Shown one piece after another: positions 25,394 through 34,506 of a DNA stretch of 64,000 bases. The DNA is from Caballeronia udeis (lineage in GTDB: Bacteria > Pseudomonadota > Gammaproteobacteria > Burkholderiales > Burkholderiaceae). A program made the position numbers and the translations under genes. The notes beneath the pieces were generated by a model. The model was not told the origin of the DNA. It saw only the letters and a program-made list of their open reading frames with translations, and ran no database searches. The number at the start of each line of letters is the position of its first letter. Position 1 is the first letter of the stretch. Location of the stretch: the NCBI RefSeq assembly GCF_001544555.2, contig NZ_FCOK02000034.1, forward strand, positions 28,532 through 92,531. The letters are read 5' to 3'.

Positions 25394-26542
25394 ATGAAAA
25401 AGCAAGCAATCTGCATGACTTTGTCATGCCTGTTCGTCGCGGGCGCGCATGCCCAAAACAGTGTGACGCTATATGGCGTCATCGACGAAGGGTTCGACTA
25501 TACGAATAACGTCAACGGCAATAAAGCCTATGAAATGCAGAGCGGTTACGCACAAGGAAGCCGCTGGGGATTGAAGGGCAATGAAGACCTGGGCGGGGGC
25601 GTCAAGGCGATCTTCACCCTTGAAAATGGGTTTAACCTGAACAACGGACGGCTGGGTCAGGGCGGCCTGGAATTCGGCCGGCAGGCTTTCGTGGGCATTA
25701 GCGATGCCACATACGGAACGGTCACGTTGGGCCGGCAATACGATTCGGTGGTGGATTTTCTCGCGCAGACAACGGCCAATGGAAACTGGGCGGGTTATCT
25801 GTTTGCGCACCCGTACGATAACGACAATACCGACAATTCATTCCGCGTGAATAACACGGTGAAATACACGAGCCCGGCATGGGCCGGTTTTCAGTTCGGC
25901 GGCATGTATGGGTTCAGTAACGTCGCTGGGGGTTTTGCCAACAACCGGCTGATGAGCGTGGGTGCGCAGTACACCTACGGGGGACTGCTGATCGCGGCAG
26001 CCTATTTGAACTCGGACAACCCATCGGGCACGACGGGCGGCGCCATTTCCACGACCGACCAGAACTTCCTCGCGCAGCGCCTGCGGGTTTTCGGCGCGGG
26101 TATCAACTACACCATGGGTAACGCTACGGTGGGCTTTGCGTACACCAACTCGAACCTGTCCGATCCGACTTCCACCACCTATATCTCGGGATCGATCGTG
26201 CCGGCAGGCGGATCGATATCGTCGCTCAAGTTCAACAACTTCGAGATCAACGGCAAGTATCAATTTACTCCGGCGTTTTTTGTCGGCGCGCAGTACGTCT
26301 ATACACGCGCTACCGATAACGCCAGCACCGGCACGGCTCACCCGAACTATCAGTCGGTGGGATTGATGGCGGACTACCTGCTGTCCAAGCGTACCGATGT
26401 CTACGCCCAGGCTGCCTTCCAGTCGGTCGGCGGCGACACCACCGGGACTGCGCTTGATAATGCCTACGTGCCGGGTGCGGCGGACGCTTCGTCCACGTCG
26501 AAGCAGGTTGTGGTGCGGCTCGCGATACGGCACGCGTTCTGA
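25394..26542 (+). CDS. Outer-membrane porin (Gram-negative OmpC-like, Burkholderia type)
   Basis: A 382-residue trimeric beta-barrel porin. It has a signal peptide of about 20 residues (MKKQAICMTLSCLFVAGAHA), then the mature start QNSVTLYGVIDEGFDYTNN, typical of beta-proteobacterial porins. Also typical are GSRWGLKGNEDLGGGVKAIF, EFGRQAFVGI and GTVTLGRQYDSVVDF, with alternating-hydrophobicity strands and a terminal Phe (IRHAF) for the Bam assembly signal. The ATG at 25394 has GGAG 7 bases upstream. It lies 155 bp after the betaine-type transporter operon on the same strand and may help its substrate cross the outer membrane, but a dedicated link is not shown. Confidence 0.95.
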   Translation: MKKQAICMTLSCLFVAGAHAQNSVTLYGVIDEGFDYTNNVNGNKAYEMQSGYAQGSRWGLKGNEDLGGGVKAIFTLENGFNLNNGRLGQGGLEFGRQAFVGISDATYGTVTLGRQYDSVVDFLAQTTANGNWAGYLFAHPYDNDNTDNSFRVNNTVKYTSPAWAGFQFGGMYGFSNVAGGFANNRLMSVGAQYTYGGLLIAAAYLNSDNPSGTTGGAISTTDQNFLAQRLRVFGAGINYTMGNATVGFAYTNSNLSDPTSTTYISGSIVPAGGSISSLKFNNFEINGKYQFTPAFFVGAQYVYTRATDNASTGTAHPNYQSVGLMADYLLSKRTDVYAQAAFQSVGGDTTGTALDNAYVPGAADASSTSKQVVVRLAIRHAF

Positions 26543-26543
26543 G

Positions 26544-26595
26544 TGCCGCGTGTTCGCGGGCGGCAGCGGAGGTCCGCGAACACACCCGCGGCAAG
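26544..26595. terminator. Hairpin between convergent porin and binding-protein genes
   Basis: GTGTTCGCGG (26550-26559) pairs with CCGCGAACAC (26574-26583), a perfect 10-bp stem. A further outer pairing of TGCCGCG with CGCGGCA extends it. It fills the 55 bp between the two stops and is probably a bidirectional terminator, without a long U-run. Confidence 0.65.
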
Positions 26596-26597
26596 CT

Positions 26598-27761
26598 TCA
26601 CATCTTGATGACATCCATCACGGTCTTCTTCTTGTCCTTGAACTCATAGATCGTGATGGCTGCATCCTTGAGATCGCCATGCGGATCGAACGCAATGCGG
26701 CCGATCACGCCGTCATACTGAGTCGATGGCATCGCGGCGAGCACTTTAGGGCGGTCCGTCGAGTCCGCGCGTTTCATCGCGTTGTAGATGACGTAGACGG
26801 CGTCATAGGTGAACGGCGCATACGCGTCGATCGGCGTATTGAAACGCGCCATGTAGCGCTTTTCGAAGTCCTGTCCCTTGGGCATCTTCGAGAGCGCGAG
26901 GCCCGCCTCCGAGCACGTTACGTTGCCAATAGCGTCACCCGCCAGATCGATCATCTTCTCCGTGCATGCGCCGTCGCCGCCCAGCACCTTCGCTGTTATC
27001 CCGAGATTGGCCGCCTGCTTGGCCAACGGTCCGGCGGTGGCGTCCGAGCCGCCGTACATGATGACGTCGGGACGCAAGCCTTTTATCTTCGTCAGGATTG
27101 CGCGGAAATCGGTTGCCTTGTCGTTGGTCTGTTCGCGCGTGACGATCGTGCTGCCTTTCGCTTTCGCAGCCTTTTCGAATTCATCGGCGAGTCCCTGGCC
27201 GTAGGCGGTGGAGTCGTCAATGATCGCAATCCGCTTCGCGTGCAGCGAGTCGAGCGCGTAATGGGCGAGTGCCGGTCCCTGAAGCGCGTCGGTAGCGACT
27301 ACACGAAACGTGGTCTTGTAACCCTGCAGCGTGTACGTGGGGTTGGTCGAACCTTGCGAGATCTGCACAATGCCTGCTTCGCTGTAGATCTTCGACGCGG
27401 GGATCGAGACGCCCGAGTTGATGTCGCCCACGACAGCCACCACGCCGTCATCCACCAGCTTCTGGGCGACCTGCGTGCCGGTGCGCGGATCGGCGGCATC
27501 GTCCTGGGAGTCGAGCTGGAACCTGACCGGCTTGCCGCCGATCACCGGGTGCTGGCTGTTGATCTCGTCGATCGCCAGCCGGGCGGCATTTTCGCTGTCC
27601 TTGCCCATGTGGGAAAGCTGCCCGGTCAGCGGCGCGGCATGGCCGATCAGGACGACGGCCGGGTCCGCCGCGTAGCTTTGTCCACTGACAATCAGAAGAA
27701 CCGCTACGGCGAGGGCAGAGCAAGCGGGACGCGAAAAACGAAGCGGGGCGGAGGAGGTCAC
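26598..27761 (-). CDS. Branched-chain amino acid/amide ABC transporter, binding protein (LivK-like)
   Basis: A 387-residue periplasmic binding protein of the type-I Leu/Ile/Val (PBP1) family. The GTG at 27761 has AAGGA seven bases upstream and gives a signal peptide ending SYAADP; the longer frame lacks both. Typical motifs are IGHAAPLTGQLSHMGKDSENAA, GDINSGVSIPASKIYSEAG, IDDSTAYGQGLADEFEKAAK and DAVYVIYNAMKRA. No permease or ATPase genes are nearby, so it is an orphan that must share a Liv-type channel encoded elsewhere. It lies 154 bp after the DUF2848 gene, probably cotranscribed. Confidence 0.92.
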   Translation of the reverse strand: MTSSAPLRFSRPACSALAVAVLLIVSGQSYAADPAVVLIGHAAPLTGQLSHMGKDSENAARLAIDEINSQHPVIGGKPVRFQLDSQDDAADPRTGTQVAQKLVDDGVVAVVGDINSGVSIPASKIYSEAGIVQISQGSTNPTYTLQGYKTTFRVVATDALQGPALAHYALDSLHAKRIAIIDDSTAYGQGLADEFEKAAKAKGSTIVTREQTNDKATDFRAILTKIKGLRPDVIMYGGSDATAGPLAKQAANLGITAKVLGGDGACTEKMIDLAGDAIGNVTCSEAGLALSKMPKGQDFEKRYMARFNTPIDAYAPFTYDAVYVIYNAMKRADSTDRPKVLAAMPSTQYDGVIGRIAFDPHGDLKDAAITIYEFKDKKKTVMDVIKM

Positions 27762-27915
27762 GAGCGGATCCTTGGGGCTTGGAGAGTGAGCGGGGGGCCA
27801 TCGAATGCGATTCAGCAACACGGACGGCGAATGAGGCTCAGTATTCAAACGCCAATTTGCGCCGTCCAACGACTAATTGTGTTGGACAGCAATAAACAAA
27901 TCTAATGCCTCGCCG

Positions 27916-28599
27916 TCATTCAACATGGGCCAGTGCGTCGACCATGTAGCGGTGCCGAAGGCTGCGTCCAAGTACCGGATCATGCAGTTCGAGCTCGTAG
28001 CCCGCTCCTGCGCCTAGTTTGCCGAGCACGGCTTGCGTGCCGCAGAACATCGCCGACCCGGGCGGCATGGCGGCCGCACCGAAACCTCGTTTAATCAGCT
28101 CGTCCGGATGCAGCAAGCGGGCGAGCGTGCCCTCCTGGTACAGCGCGGGGGCGGCATCGCTTTCGATCCGCCAACTGCGCGCGACCAGCGAATCCCAGTG
28201 CGGGGCGACATCGGCATAACGCCAGAGCGCGGCGCCTACCGGCTTCGCGCACATCTGCTTCGACACGGCGACGTCGTAGCTTTCCACCCGGCGGTCCGTA
28301 TGATCGGACCCTATGCCGACAAGCAAACCGTCGCTCGCGCTCTGGATCAGCACGACTTCGACCTCGCCGGATGAATGTGAGCCCACAACATGGATTGCGC
28401 CGTCGGTCGTCAGCAAGGCGGGCGAGACTATGTAGAAAGTGGGCACCGACGCCGGGCGTTTCACGCCGAGCGCTTCCAGTTCGCGGATATGGTGCTCGAC
28501 GTCGTGCGCGTCGCGCCCCGCCCAGCCGGCGATGACCAGGCGGCTCACCAAAACCTCGATATCGACGCCGCCATCTATCCTGCATTCAAGTGTCTTCAT
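27916..28599 (-). CDS. DUF2848 family protein
   Basis: A 227-residue protein matching the DUF2848 family (TFYIVSPALLTTDGAI, EVEVVLIQSASDGLLVGIGSDHTDR, VAVSKQMCAKPVG, GSAMFCGTQAVLG). The family has no established function as far as I know; the fold may be related to fumarylacetoacetate hydrolases. It is divergent from the LysR/ureidoglycolate lyase-family pair and precedes the orphan Liv-type binding protein, suggesting breakdown of an imported amide or hydroxy-acid. An inverted repeat TTCACC-G-GGTGAA lies just before its start. Confidence 0.82.
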   Translation of the reverse strand: MKTLECRIDGGVDIEVLVSRLVIAGWAGRDAHDVEHHIRELEALGVKRPASVPTFYIVSPALLTTDGAIHVVGSHSSGEVEVVLIQSASDGLLVGIGSDHTDRRVESYDVAVSKQMCAKPVGAALWRYADVAPHWDSLVARSWRIESDAAPALYQEGTLARLLHPDELIKRGFGAAAMPPGSAMFCGTQAVLGKLGAGAGYELELHDPVLGRSLRHRYMVDALAHVE

Positions 28600-28607
28600 C
28601 AGAACCT

Positions 28608-28620
28608 TTCACCGGGTGAA
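28608..28620. promoter_or_regulatory. Inverted repeat before the DUF2848 gene
   Basis: TTCACC-G-GGTGAA, a perfect 6-bp dyad, starts 9 bases upstream of the DUF2848 ATG. It could be an operator for the divergent LysR or a small translational hairpin near the AAAGG ribosome-binding site. Confidence 0.35.
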
Positions 28621-28672
28621 TTCAATGAATGACAGTCTTGAAGAAGGGTGTGCCGATGTCCAACAAGTAAAT

Positions 28673-28695
28673 GTGAGCCCACGTGCTCACTTTTT
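28673..28695 (+). promoter_or_regulatory. GTGAGC-N6-GCTCAC dyad followed by T5
   Basis: A perfect 6-bp inverted repeat with a CACGTG core is followed by TTTTTCTT, in the middle of the 208-bp region between divergent DUF2848 and LysR genes. Its shape is that of an intrinsic terminator reading toward the LysR gene, and equally that of a LysR operator (central dyad). With no gene ending here, an operator or attenuator is more likely. Confidence 0.4.
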
Positions 28696-28807
28696 CTTGT
28701 CACGGGGGAATTCTTCCGGCGATAAACTGACGCAATGATTCGGTCGATGCCCGCCGCATCGTCAGTTTCCTCAGCTTTGTCACGCAACGCATCAGCCGGG
28801 GTGCGCC

Positions 28808-29785
28808 ATGAATGTCCGCTTTCTCGAAACGTTTGTATGGCTCGCCAAGCTGCGCAACTTCCGGATGACGGCCGAGCACCTGCACGCCACCCAAGCCGCC
28901 ATTTCCAGCCGGATTTCCGCTCTCGAGCAGGAGTTTGGCGTGCGTCTGTTCGACCGTGGACCCCGTGATGTGACGCTGACGCAGGAAGGCACCAAGGCGC
29001 TTGCTTTCGCGGAGCAGATCCTGAAGCTGAACCGCGACATGCTCGCGAGCGTCAGCGACCGTTCCAAAGTTGCGGGGCTGCTGCGGCTGGGTGCGATCGA
29101 ATCGGTCGTGCATACATGGCTGCCGGATCTGCTGAAGCGGGTAAGGGAGGAGTACCCGAACCTGACGATCGAACTCACGTCGGATACCACGGCTAATCTT
29201 TCCGGGCATCTCGTCAACGGCAACGTCGACGTCGCGTTGCTGACCACGAACGTGACCGGCAGCGACGCAGTCAACATTCCGCTTGGGACGCTCCCCATGC
29301 GATGGGTGGCGAGCCCCTCACTCAACCTGTCAGCTGAAGCGCTCTCGGAGGCGGAACTGGCCGCGTTTCCCATCGTCAGTTTTGCGCGGCACTCGGCGCC
29401 GCATGGCTTCCTCACCGAGTTGTTCGCGGCCAGCGGCGAGACCACCGTTCAGATCAACTGCGTCTCGTCCGTGGCCGCGATCATTCGCCTTGTCGTCGAC
29501 GGGTTCGGCATAGCCGTGCTGCCGAGCGCATTTGTCATGCACGAGTTGCAGTCGGGACGGCTGCAATTGCTGCAGGTGACGCACCGCGTTCCCGCGCTCC
29601 CGCTCGTCGCCGCGTTCAGGCGCAGCCCGGACAGCCTGCTGTGCGAATCCATCACGCGCCTGGCGTTGCAGGTCGTACGCGATTTCAGCCTCGCCAACGG
29701 CCCCGAGTTCGCGCTGTTTCCCAACGCGGCTGATACGCCGGTTTCATCGTCAACCCCTCCCGCCTCGCCAAAAAATGCCGACTGA
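28808..29785 (+). CDS. LysR-family transcriptional regulator
   Basis: A 325-residue LysR regulator with HTH at about 1-60 (FRMTAEHLHATQAAISSRISALEQEF) and ligand domain at about 90-295, then a 25-residue Pro/Ser/Ala-rich tail (NAADTPVSSSTPPASPKNAD) beyond the normal end. It is a paralogue of the regulator at 17554. The stop overlaps the start of the next gene by 11 bases, so regulator and enzyme are translationally linked. It is divergent from DUF2848 and the Liv-type binding protein, its likely targets. Confidence 0.92.
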   Translation: MNVRFLETFVWLAKLRNFRMTAEHLHATQAAISSRISALEQEFGVRLFDRGPRDVTLTQEGTKALAFAEQILKLNRDMLASVSDRSKVAGLLRLGAIESVVHTWLPDLLKRVREEYPNLTIELTSDTTANLSGHLVNGNVDVALLTTNVTGSDAVNIPLGTLPMRWVASPSLNLSAEALSEAELAAFPIVSFARHSAPHGFLTELFAASGETTVQINCVSSVAAIIRLVVDGFGIAVLPSAFVMHELQSGRLQLLQVTHRVPALPLVAAFRRSPDSLLCESITRLALQVVRDFSLANGPEFALFPNAADTPVSSSTPPASPKNAD

Positions 29786-30335
29786 TTCTTACCCCTCCCT
29801 CACGATTGAACCGCTCAGCGCCGAGGCTTTCAACGCCTATGGCTGGATGCTGGGCAAACCGCTTAAAAGCGATGGCCACGCTCCCGCGTACACCAGTCCG
29901 GCTTCGGATTTCTGGCGCGAACATCTCTTCGATACCGGCGTGGCGGGGGAAACCGAAGTCCTGTGGGTCAAGTACAGAAACGCTGACGAAACGGTCGCAA
30001 GCCTCGAAACCCATTGGCTGACGCAGCAAGCCATCGTGCCGTTGACCGGGCCTGTCATCCAGATCGTCGCAACAAGCACGGAGGGCGGCCAACCCGATAT
30101 GGAATCGCTGCGCGCGTTCTGGGTGCCGCAAGGCGAAGGGGTCTGCATGCGGCCACACTGCTGGCACGCAACGCGGGTACTTCAACGCAACGGCGAGTCG
30201 ACATGCCTGATGCTTACCCGACGCTCGACGACCTACGACCTGGTGGTGCATCTGGAGACCGGAGCGCCCGCGTGCGAGAGCGCAATCAAGCCGATTCCGA
30301 CCCATCGGTTAGCGGGTCTGCCGAATAGCCGCTAG
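29775..30335 (+). CDS. Ureidoglycolate lyase (AllA) family protein
   Basis: A 186-residue protein of the ureidoglycolate lyase family: TIEPLSAEAFNAYGWML at the start, SLETHWLTQQAIVPLTG in the middle (the family's E-x-H in a cupin fold), FWVPQGEGVCMRPHCWHA and LMLTRRSTTYDLVVHLE. True AllA splits ureidoglycolate to glyoxylate and urea at the end of allantoin breakdown. No other allantoin genes are present here, so this member may act on a different ureido or hydroxyl compound. It overlaps the LysR gene by 11 bases and is convergent with the next LysR gene. Confidence 0.82.
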   Translation: MPTDSYPSLTIEPLSAEAFNAYGWMLGKPLKSDGHAPAYTSPASDFWREHLFDTGVAGETEVLWVKYRNADETVASLETHWLTQQAIVPLTGPVIQIVATSTEGGQPDMESLRAFWVPQGEGVCMRPHCWHATRVLQRNGESTCLMLTRRSTTYDLVVHLETGAPACESAIKPIPTHRLAGLPNSR

Positions 30336-30365
30336 CCAGGACCCATACAGGTCTGCGTCAGCCCC

Positions 30366-31289
30366 TCAAGCCCGCTTCAACCTCTCGGGCTTTTCCACTG
30401 CCGCCAATTGTTCGTCATGGGTTTTGCGCAGCACCTCAACGAACTCCAGCGTCAAACGCGCCCGCGGCTGATGCGGCGGAAATAGCAGATAAGTCGGAAA
30501 CACGACCGCCGGCGTGAACGGCCGGATCACGATACTGGGACCTGCAAAATCCTGCGCAACAATGGGATGCGCCAGCGTCACGCCCATGCCGCAGCGGACC
30601 ATCTCGCAACAGATCGCGGAGTACTGCGCTTCGATCGCGAGCACCCGTTCGACTCCCGCGCGTTCGAACGCCTCGTCCATCTGCGCGCGCGTGCCGTCGC
30701 CGTGGCACAAGGAGACAAACCTCTCGCCCTCGAGATCCTTGGGCTTGAGCGTCGCTTTCTTCGCCAGCCGATGACCTGCCGGCAATACACATACCGCAGC
30801 CACCTTCGATAACAACTCGATCTCGCAATTGGACGCTTCGCTGGTATAAACCGCGACCCCGAGATCGCAGAACTGCGAACTCGTCCAATGATTGACGGTG
30901 CCTGAGGTGTTCACGTGCAACGAGATGGTGACTTCAGGGTGCAAGGCCTGGAAGCGCTGGATTGCATGCGGCACGAGGGTCAATCCCGCTGACGGCATTG
31001 CTGCAATGCGCAATCGCCCGGTCCCCAGGTTCTTGATCTGCGCCGCCGCATTCGTCAGCCCCTGCAGGCCCACATACGCACGCTCCACCTCGCGAAAAAA
31101 CGCATTGCCTTCGCTCGTGGGAATCAGCCGGACGCCGCTGCGCAGGAACAGCAGCAACCCGGTCTCGCGTTCCAGTTGCGTGATCAGGCGGCTGATATTA
31201 GGTTGCGATGTGAACAATTCCTTGGCCGCAGCGGTCATGGAACCCGCCAGCATGACCGCCCGGAACGCCTCTATGTGCTTAAGATTCAT
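30366..31289 (-). CDS. LysR-family regulator, OccR/NocR-like (opine type)
   Basis: A 307-residue LysR regulator whose N-terminus (MNLKHIEAFRAVMLAGSMTA, TSQPNISRLITQLERETG) is close to the OccR/NocR/ArgP-like branch that senses octopine or nopaline in Agrobacterium. The ligand-binding domain covers about 90-295. It is divergent from the Pot-type transporter/opine-oxidase-like operon beginning at 31426, with a 136-bp region between them, and so is its probable regulator. The inducer is inferred to be an opine or other N-substituted or basic amino acid. Confidence 0.92.
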   Translation of the reverse strand: MNLKHIEAFRAVMLAGSMTAAAKELFTSQPNISRLITQLERETGLLLFLRSGVRLIPTSEGNAFFREVERAYVGLQGLTNAAAQIKNLGTGRLRIAAMPSAGLTLVPHAIQRFQALHPEVTISLHVNTSGTVNHWTSSQFCDLGVAVYTSEASNCEIELLSKVAAVCVLPAGHRLAKKATLKPKDLEGERFVSLCHGDGTRAQMDEAFERAGVERVLAIEAQYSAICCEMVRCGMGVTLAHPIVAQDFAGPSIVIRPFTPAVVFPTYLLFPPHQPRARLTLEFVEVLRKTHDEQLAAVEKPERLKRA

Positions 31290-31425
31290 TGAATGAAACC
31301 CATATCAGCCTTGTATAGCTAGTTATTTTATTCGTATTGGACGATATGCCTTGCGACGAACAGAATAATTTCGCTTGGAAGCCCCCTTCCGCAACCGTCC
31401 GACCCTGCACAGTCTGGAGACACTG

Positions 31426-32505
31426 ATGAAACAACTGCAGCAAAGCCATTGCTCGTCGTCTTCTCGTTCGTATCTGCGGCCCCTGCTGGCCGCGCTCGGC
31501 TGCGCCGGGGCGTTGTCAGGGTCGCTGCCGGCGCACGCTGAAATCACGCTGTATGTGGCGAACGTCGGCGGGTCGAACGAGACCATGTACCGCGAGAAGA
31601 TCATCCCGCCGTTCGAGAAGGCGCACGACGTCAAGATCGTCTACGTTGCGGGTAATTCCAGCGACACGCTCGCGAAATTGCAGGCACAGAAAGGGCATCA
31701 GCAAATCAATGTCGCGGTGATGGATGACGGCCCGATGTACCAGGCGATGCAGATGGGCTTGTGCGCGAAGGTCGAGGAAGCACCGGTGATGAAGGATCTG
31801 TATCCGCTCGCGCGGCTCGGTCCCACGGCGGTGGGTGTCGGTATGGTCGCAACAGGGATTGGTTATAACGCCGATGCCTTCAAGAAGATGGGCCTGCCCG
31901 CGCCGGATTCCTGGAGCGTGCTGTACGACAAGCGCCTGAAGGGCAAGCTCGGCATGCCGCCTATCACCAACACTTATGGCCTGCATACGCTGGTGATGCT
32001 GGCGCGTTTGAACGGCGGCGGCGAGAAGAATATCGACCCGGGGTTTACCGCCATGTCCAAGCAGGTTGCGCCGGATGTGCTGTCGTGGGCGCCCACGCCG
32101 GGTGAGATGGACGGGCTGATGCAAAGCGGCGATGTGATCCTCGCGCCGTATGGCAGCGGCCGTGCCGTTGCGCTGCAAAATACGGGTTTCCCGCTGAAGT
32201 TCTTCTATCCGAAAGAAGGCGGTGTCGCGTTGCAGGTCGGCGCTTGCGCGATGGCCGAAAACGCCCAGCCCGCGTTGTCGCAACAGTTCATCCAGTACCT
32301 GTTGAGCCCGCAAGTGCAGATGATCCAGGCGCAGGCGATCGGCCTCGGCCCGGTCAACAAGACCGTGCAACTGACGCCGGAAGTGGCGGCGCGCGTGCCG
32401 TATGGTCCTGATCAGATTTCGAAGCTCGTTGCAGTGGACTGGACGACGATCAACCAGCACCGGACCGAGTGGACCGAACGCTGGAATCGCAGCGTGGAGC
32501 GGTGA
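31426..32505 (+). CDS. ABC transporter binding protein, spermidine/putrescine (PotD-like) type
   Basis: A 359-residue periplasmic binding protein of the PotD/extracellular family 1 type. The ATG at 31426 follows TCTGGAGACACTG. A long signal region ends LPAHAEITLYVANVGG. The mature part contains GGSNETMYREKIIPPFEKAH, NVAVMDDGPMYQAMQMGL, GVGMVATGIGYNADAFKKMG and PSGEMD-like DGLMQSGDVILAPYG, as in polyamine, 2-aminoethylphosphonate and opine binding proteins. It is the first gene of a nine-gene operon. Confidence 0.9.
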   Translation: MKQLQQSHCSSSSRSYLRPLLAALGCAGALSGSLPAHAEITLYVANVGGSNETMYREKIIPPFEKAHDVKIVYVAGNSSDTLAKLQAQKGHQQINVAVMDDGPMYQAMQMGLCAKVEEAPVMKDLYPLARLGPTAVGVGMVATGIGYNADAFKKMGLPAPDSWSVLYDKRLKGKLGMPPITNTYGLHTLVMLARLNGGGEKNIDPGFTAMSKQVAPDVLSWAPTPGEMDGLMQSGDVILAPYGSGRAVALQNTGFPLKFFYPKEGGVALQVGACAMAENAQPALSQQFIQYLLSPQVQMIQAQAIGLGPVNKTVQLTPEVAARVPYGPDQISKLVAVDWTTINQHRTEWTERWNRSVER

Positions 32506-32554
32506 GCTGCACAGACCGGATAGACCGACTGCCGACTTCGACCCACGGACGCAC

Positions 32555-33634
32555 ATGAGCTTTCTGACTCTCAAAGGCATCTCGAAGCGCTACGGCGACT
32601 TCACCGCTATCGAACAGATCGACCTTGACGTTGAGCGTGGTGAGTTCCTGTCGCTGCTCGGTCCGTCCGGTTGCGGCAAGACCACGACCCTGCAGATGAT
32701 CGCGGGTTTTGTCACGCCAAGCACCGGCACCATCCTGCTCGACGGCCGCGACATCACGCATGAGCGGCCAGAGAAACGCGGCATGGGCGTTGTGTTCCAG
32801 AGCTACGCGTTGTTCCCGCATATGACGGTGAACGGCAACGTCGGTTTCGGCCTCGAGATGCGCAACATGAAACGCGCGGCACGCGCCGAACGTGTGGCCG
32901 AAGCCCTCGACCTGGTGCGCCTGAGCGGACTGGGTGGGCGCTATCCGAAAGAGCTGTCCGGTGGCCAGCGGCAACGCGTCGCCATTGCCCGCGCGCTTGC
33001 GATGCGTCCCGAACTGCTGCTGCTCGACGAACCGATGTCCAATCTCGACGCGAAGTTGCGCGAGGAAATGCACATCGAATTACGATCGATTCAAAAGCGC
33101 CTGGGCATCACGACTATTCTTGTCACGCACGATCAGGTCGAAGCCATGACCATGAGCGATCGCATTGCGGTGATGCATCGCGGCGTGATCGCTCAACTGA
33201 GCACGCCGTTCGAAGCGTACGAACGGCCGGAGACACCGTTTGCGTCGGCATTTCTTGGCAAGACCAACCTGCTGCCCGGCGCGGTATTGCGCCTCAACGC
33301 ACGCTGCGCCGAAGTCGATGTAGCGGGCACCACGCTCAAGGTGCCGCATGAAGGCCGCGATGTGCAGGGCGAGGTGAATGTGTATATCCGCCCGGAGAAG
33401 GTTCATCTCGCGACTGTGGATACAGCAGGGGTTCGCGCCACTGGCCGCATTACCACGCGCGTATTCACCGGCAACCAGTGGCTTCTGCTGATCGATACCG
33501 GTCTTGGGCAACTGAGCGTGGCCCAGCCGAACAACGGCGCACCGCCGCCGGATGAGGGCGCGCAGGTTGGCGTGGCGTGGTCGGACGATGACTTGCGTGT
33601 GCTTCAGCGGGAGGGACTTCATGGCCACGCTTGA
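32555..33634 (+). CDS. ABC transporter ATPase, PotA-like
   Basis: A 359-residue ATPase of the polyamine/iron type. Walker A is GPSGCGKTT (about residue 37), the Q-loop is FQSYALFPH, the signature is LSGGQRQRVAIARALAM, Walker B is LLLLDEPMSNLDAKLRE and the switch His is in LVTHDQVEAM. A C-terminal TOBE domain (about 280-355) follows, starting LLPGAVLRLNARCAEV. It starts 50 bp after the binding protein and overlaps the next gene by 14 bases. Confidence 0.94.
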   Translation: MSFLTLKGISKRYGDFTAIEQIDLDVERGEFLSLLGPSGCGKTTTLQMIAGFVTPSTGTILLDGRDITHERPEKRGMGVVFQSYALFPHMTVNGNVGFGLEMRNMKRAARAERVAEALDLVRLSGLGGRYPKELSGGQRQRVAIARALAMRPELLLLDEPMSNLDAKLREEMHIELRSIQKRLGITTILVTHDQVEAMTMSDRIAVMHRGVIAQLSTPFEAYERPETPFASAFLGKTNLLPGAVLRLNARCAEVDVAGTTLKVPHEGRDVQGEVNVYIRPEKVHLATVDTAGVRATGRITTRVFTGNQWLLLIDTGLGQLSVAQPNNGAPPPDEGAQVGVAWSDDDLRVLQREGLHGHA

Positions 33635-34493
33635 TAACGAGCGCGCGGGCGTGACGCCGTGGCTCCTGTCCGCCCCCGCGTTGCTGTTGTTCGGCAGCCT
33701 GCTGCTGGTGCCGCTGCTGTTGACGCTCGTGTTGTCCTTCCACGTCTTCAGCGACAGCCAGGGCACACTCGCCACCTACACGCTGCGCAACTACCTTGAA
33801 GTCATCACGGATCCGTACTACGGCGCAATCTTCGCCCGCACCGCAGGACTCGCGTTCGCCGTGACTCTCCTGTGCATCCTGCTTGGCGTGCCCGAGACCA
33901 TCGTCCTCGCGCGGATGAAACGGCCGTGGCAGTCCGTCTGCCTGCTCGTCGTGCTTGGTCCGCTGCTGATATCGGTCGTCGTGCGCACGCTCGGCTGGCA
34001 GATCCTGCTTGGCAACAACGGCGTGCTCAACAATGCGTTGCAGGCGCTTCACATCACGTCGGAACCGATCCGCCTCGTGTTCACCATGACCGGAGTTGTG
34101 ATCGCGCTGACGCACGTGCTGGTGCCCTTCATGGTGATGTCGGTGTGGGCGACACTGCAGAAGCTCGACCCGCAGGTGGAATGGGCCGGCCGGTCGATGG
34201 GCGCATCGCCGTTCCGCGTATTCCGGCGTGTGGTGCTGCCGCAGATCCTGCCGGGCATCCTGTCTGGATCGATCATTGTGTTTGCGCTGTCCGCATCGGC
34301 ATTTGCTACGCCGTCGTTGATCGGCGGGCGGCGTCTCAAAGTGGTCGCGACCGCCGCGTACGACGAGTTCCTCGGTACGCTGAACTGGCCTTTGGGGGCG
34401 ACAATCGCTGTCCTGCTGCTGATCGCCAACGTGGCAATCGTACTGGGCTGCAGTCGTTTGGCTGAGCGCCGTTTCAAGCACATCTTCGACTGA
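33621..34493 (+). CDS. ABC transporter permease, PotB-like
   Basis: A 290-residue permease with six hydrophobic helices. The EAA-type coupling loop is WAGRSMGASPFRVFRRVVLPQ (about residues 190-210). GGAGGGACTTC precedes the ATG, which lies inside the 3' end of the ATPase gene, so translation is probably coupled. Together with the following gene it forms the heterodimeric channel. Confidence 0.92.
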   Translation: MATLDNERAGVTPWLLSAPALLLFGSLLLVPLLLTLVLSFHVFSDSQGTLATYTLRNYLEVITDPYYGAIFARTAGLAFAVTLLCILLGVPETIVLARMKRPWQSVCLLVVLGPLLISVVVRTLGWQILLGNNGVLNNALQALHITSEPIRLVFTMTGVVIALTHVLVPFMVMSVWATLQKLDPQVEWAGRSMGASPFRVFRRVVLPQILPGILSGSIIVFALSASAFATPSLIGGRRLKVVATAAYDEFLGTLNWPLGATIAVLLLIANVAIVLGCSRLAERRFKHIFD

Positions 34494-34506
34494 ACCGGGA
34501 GACGCC

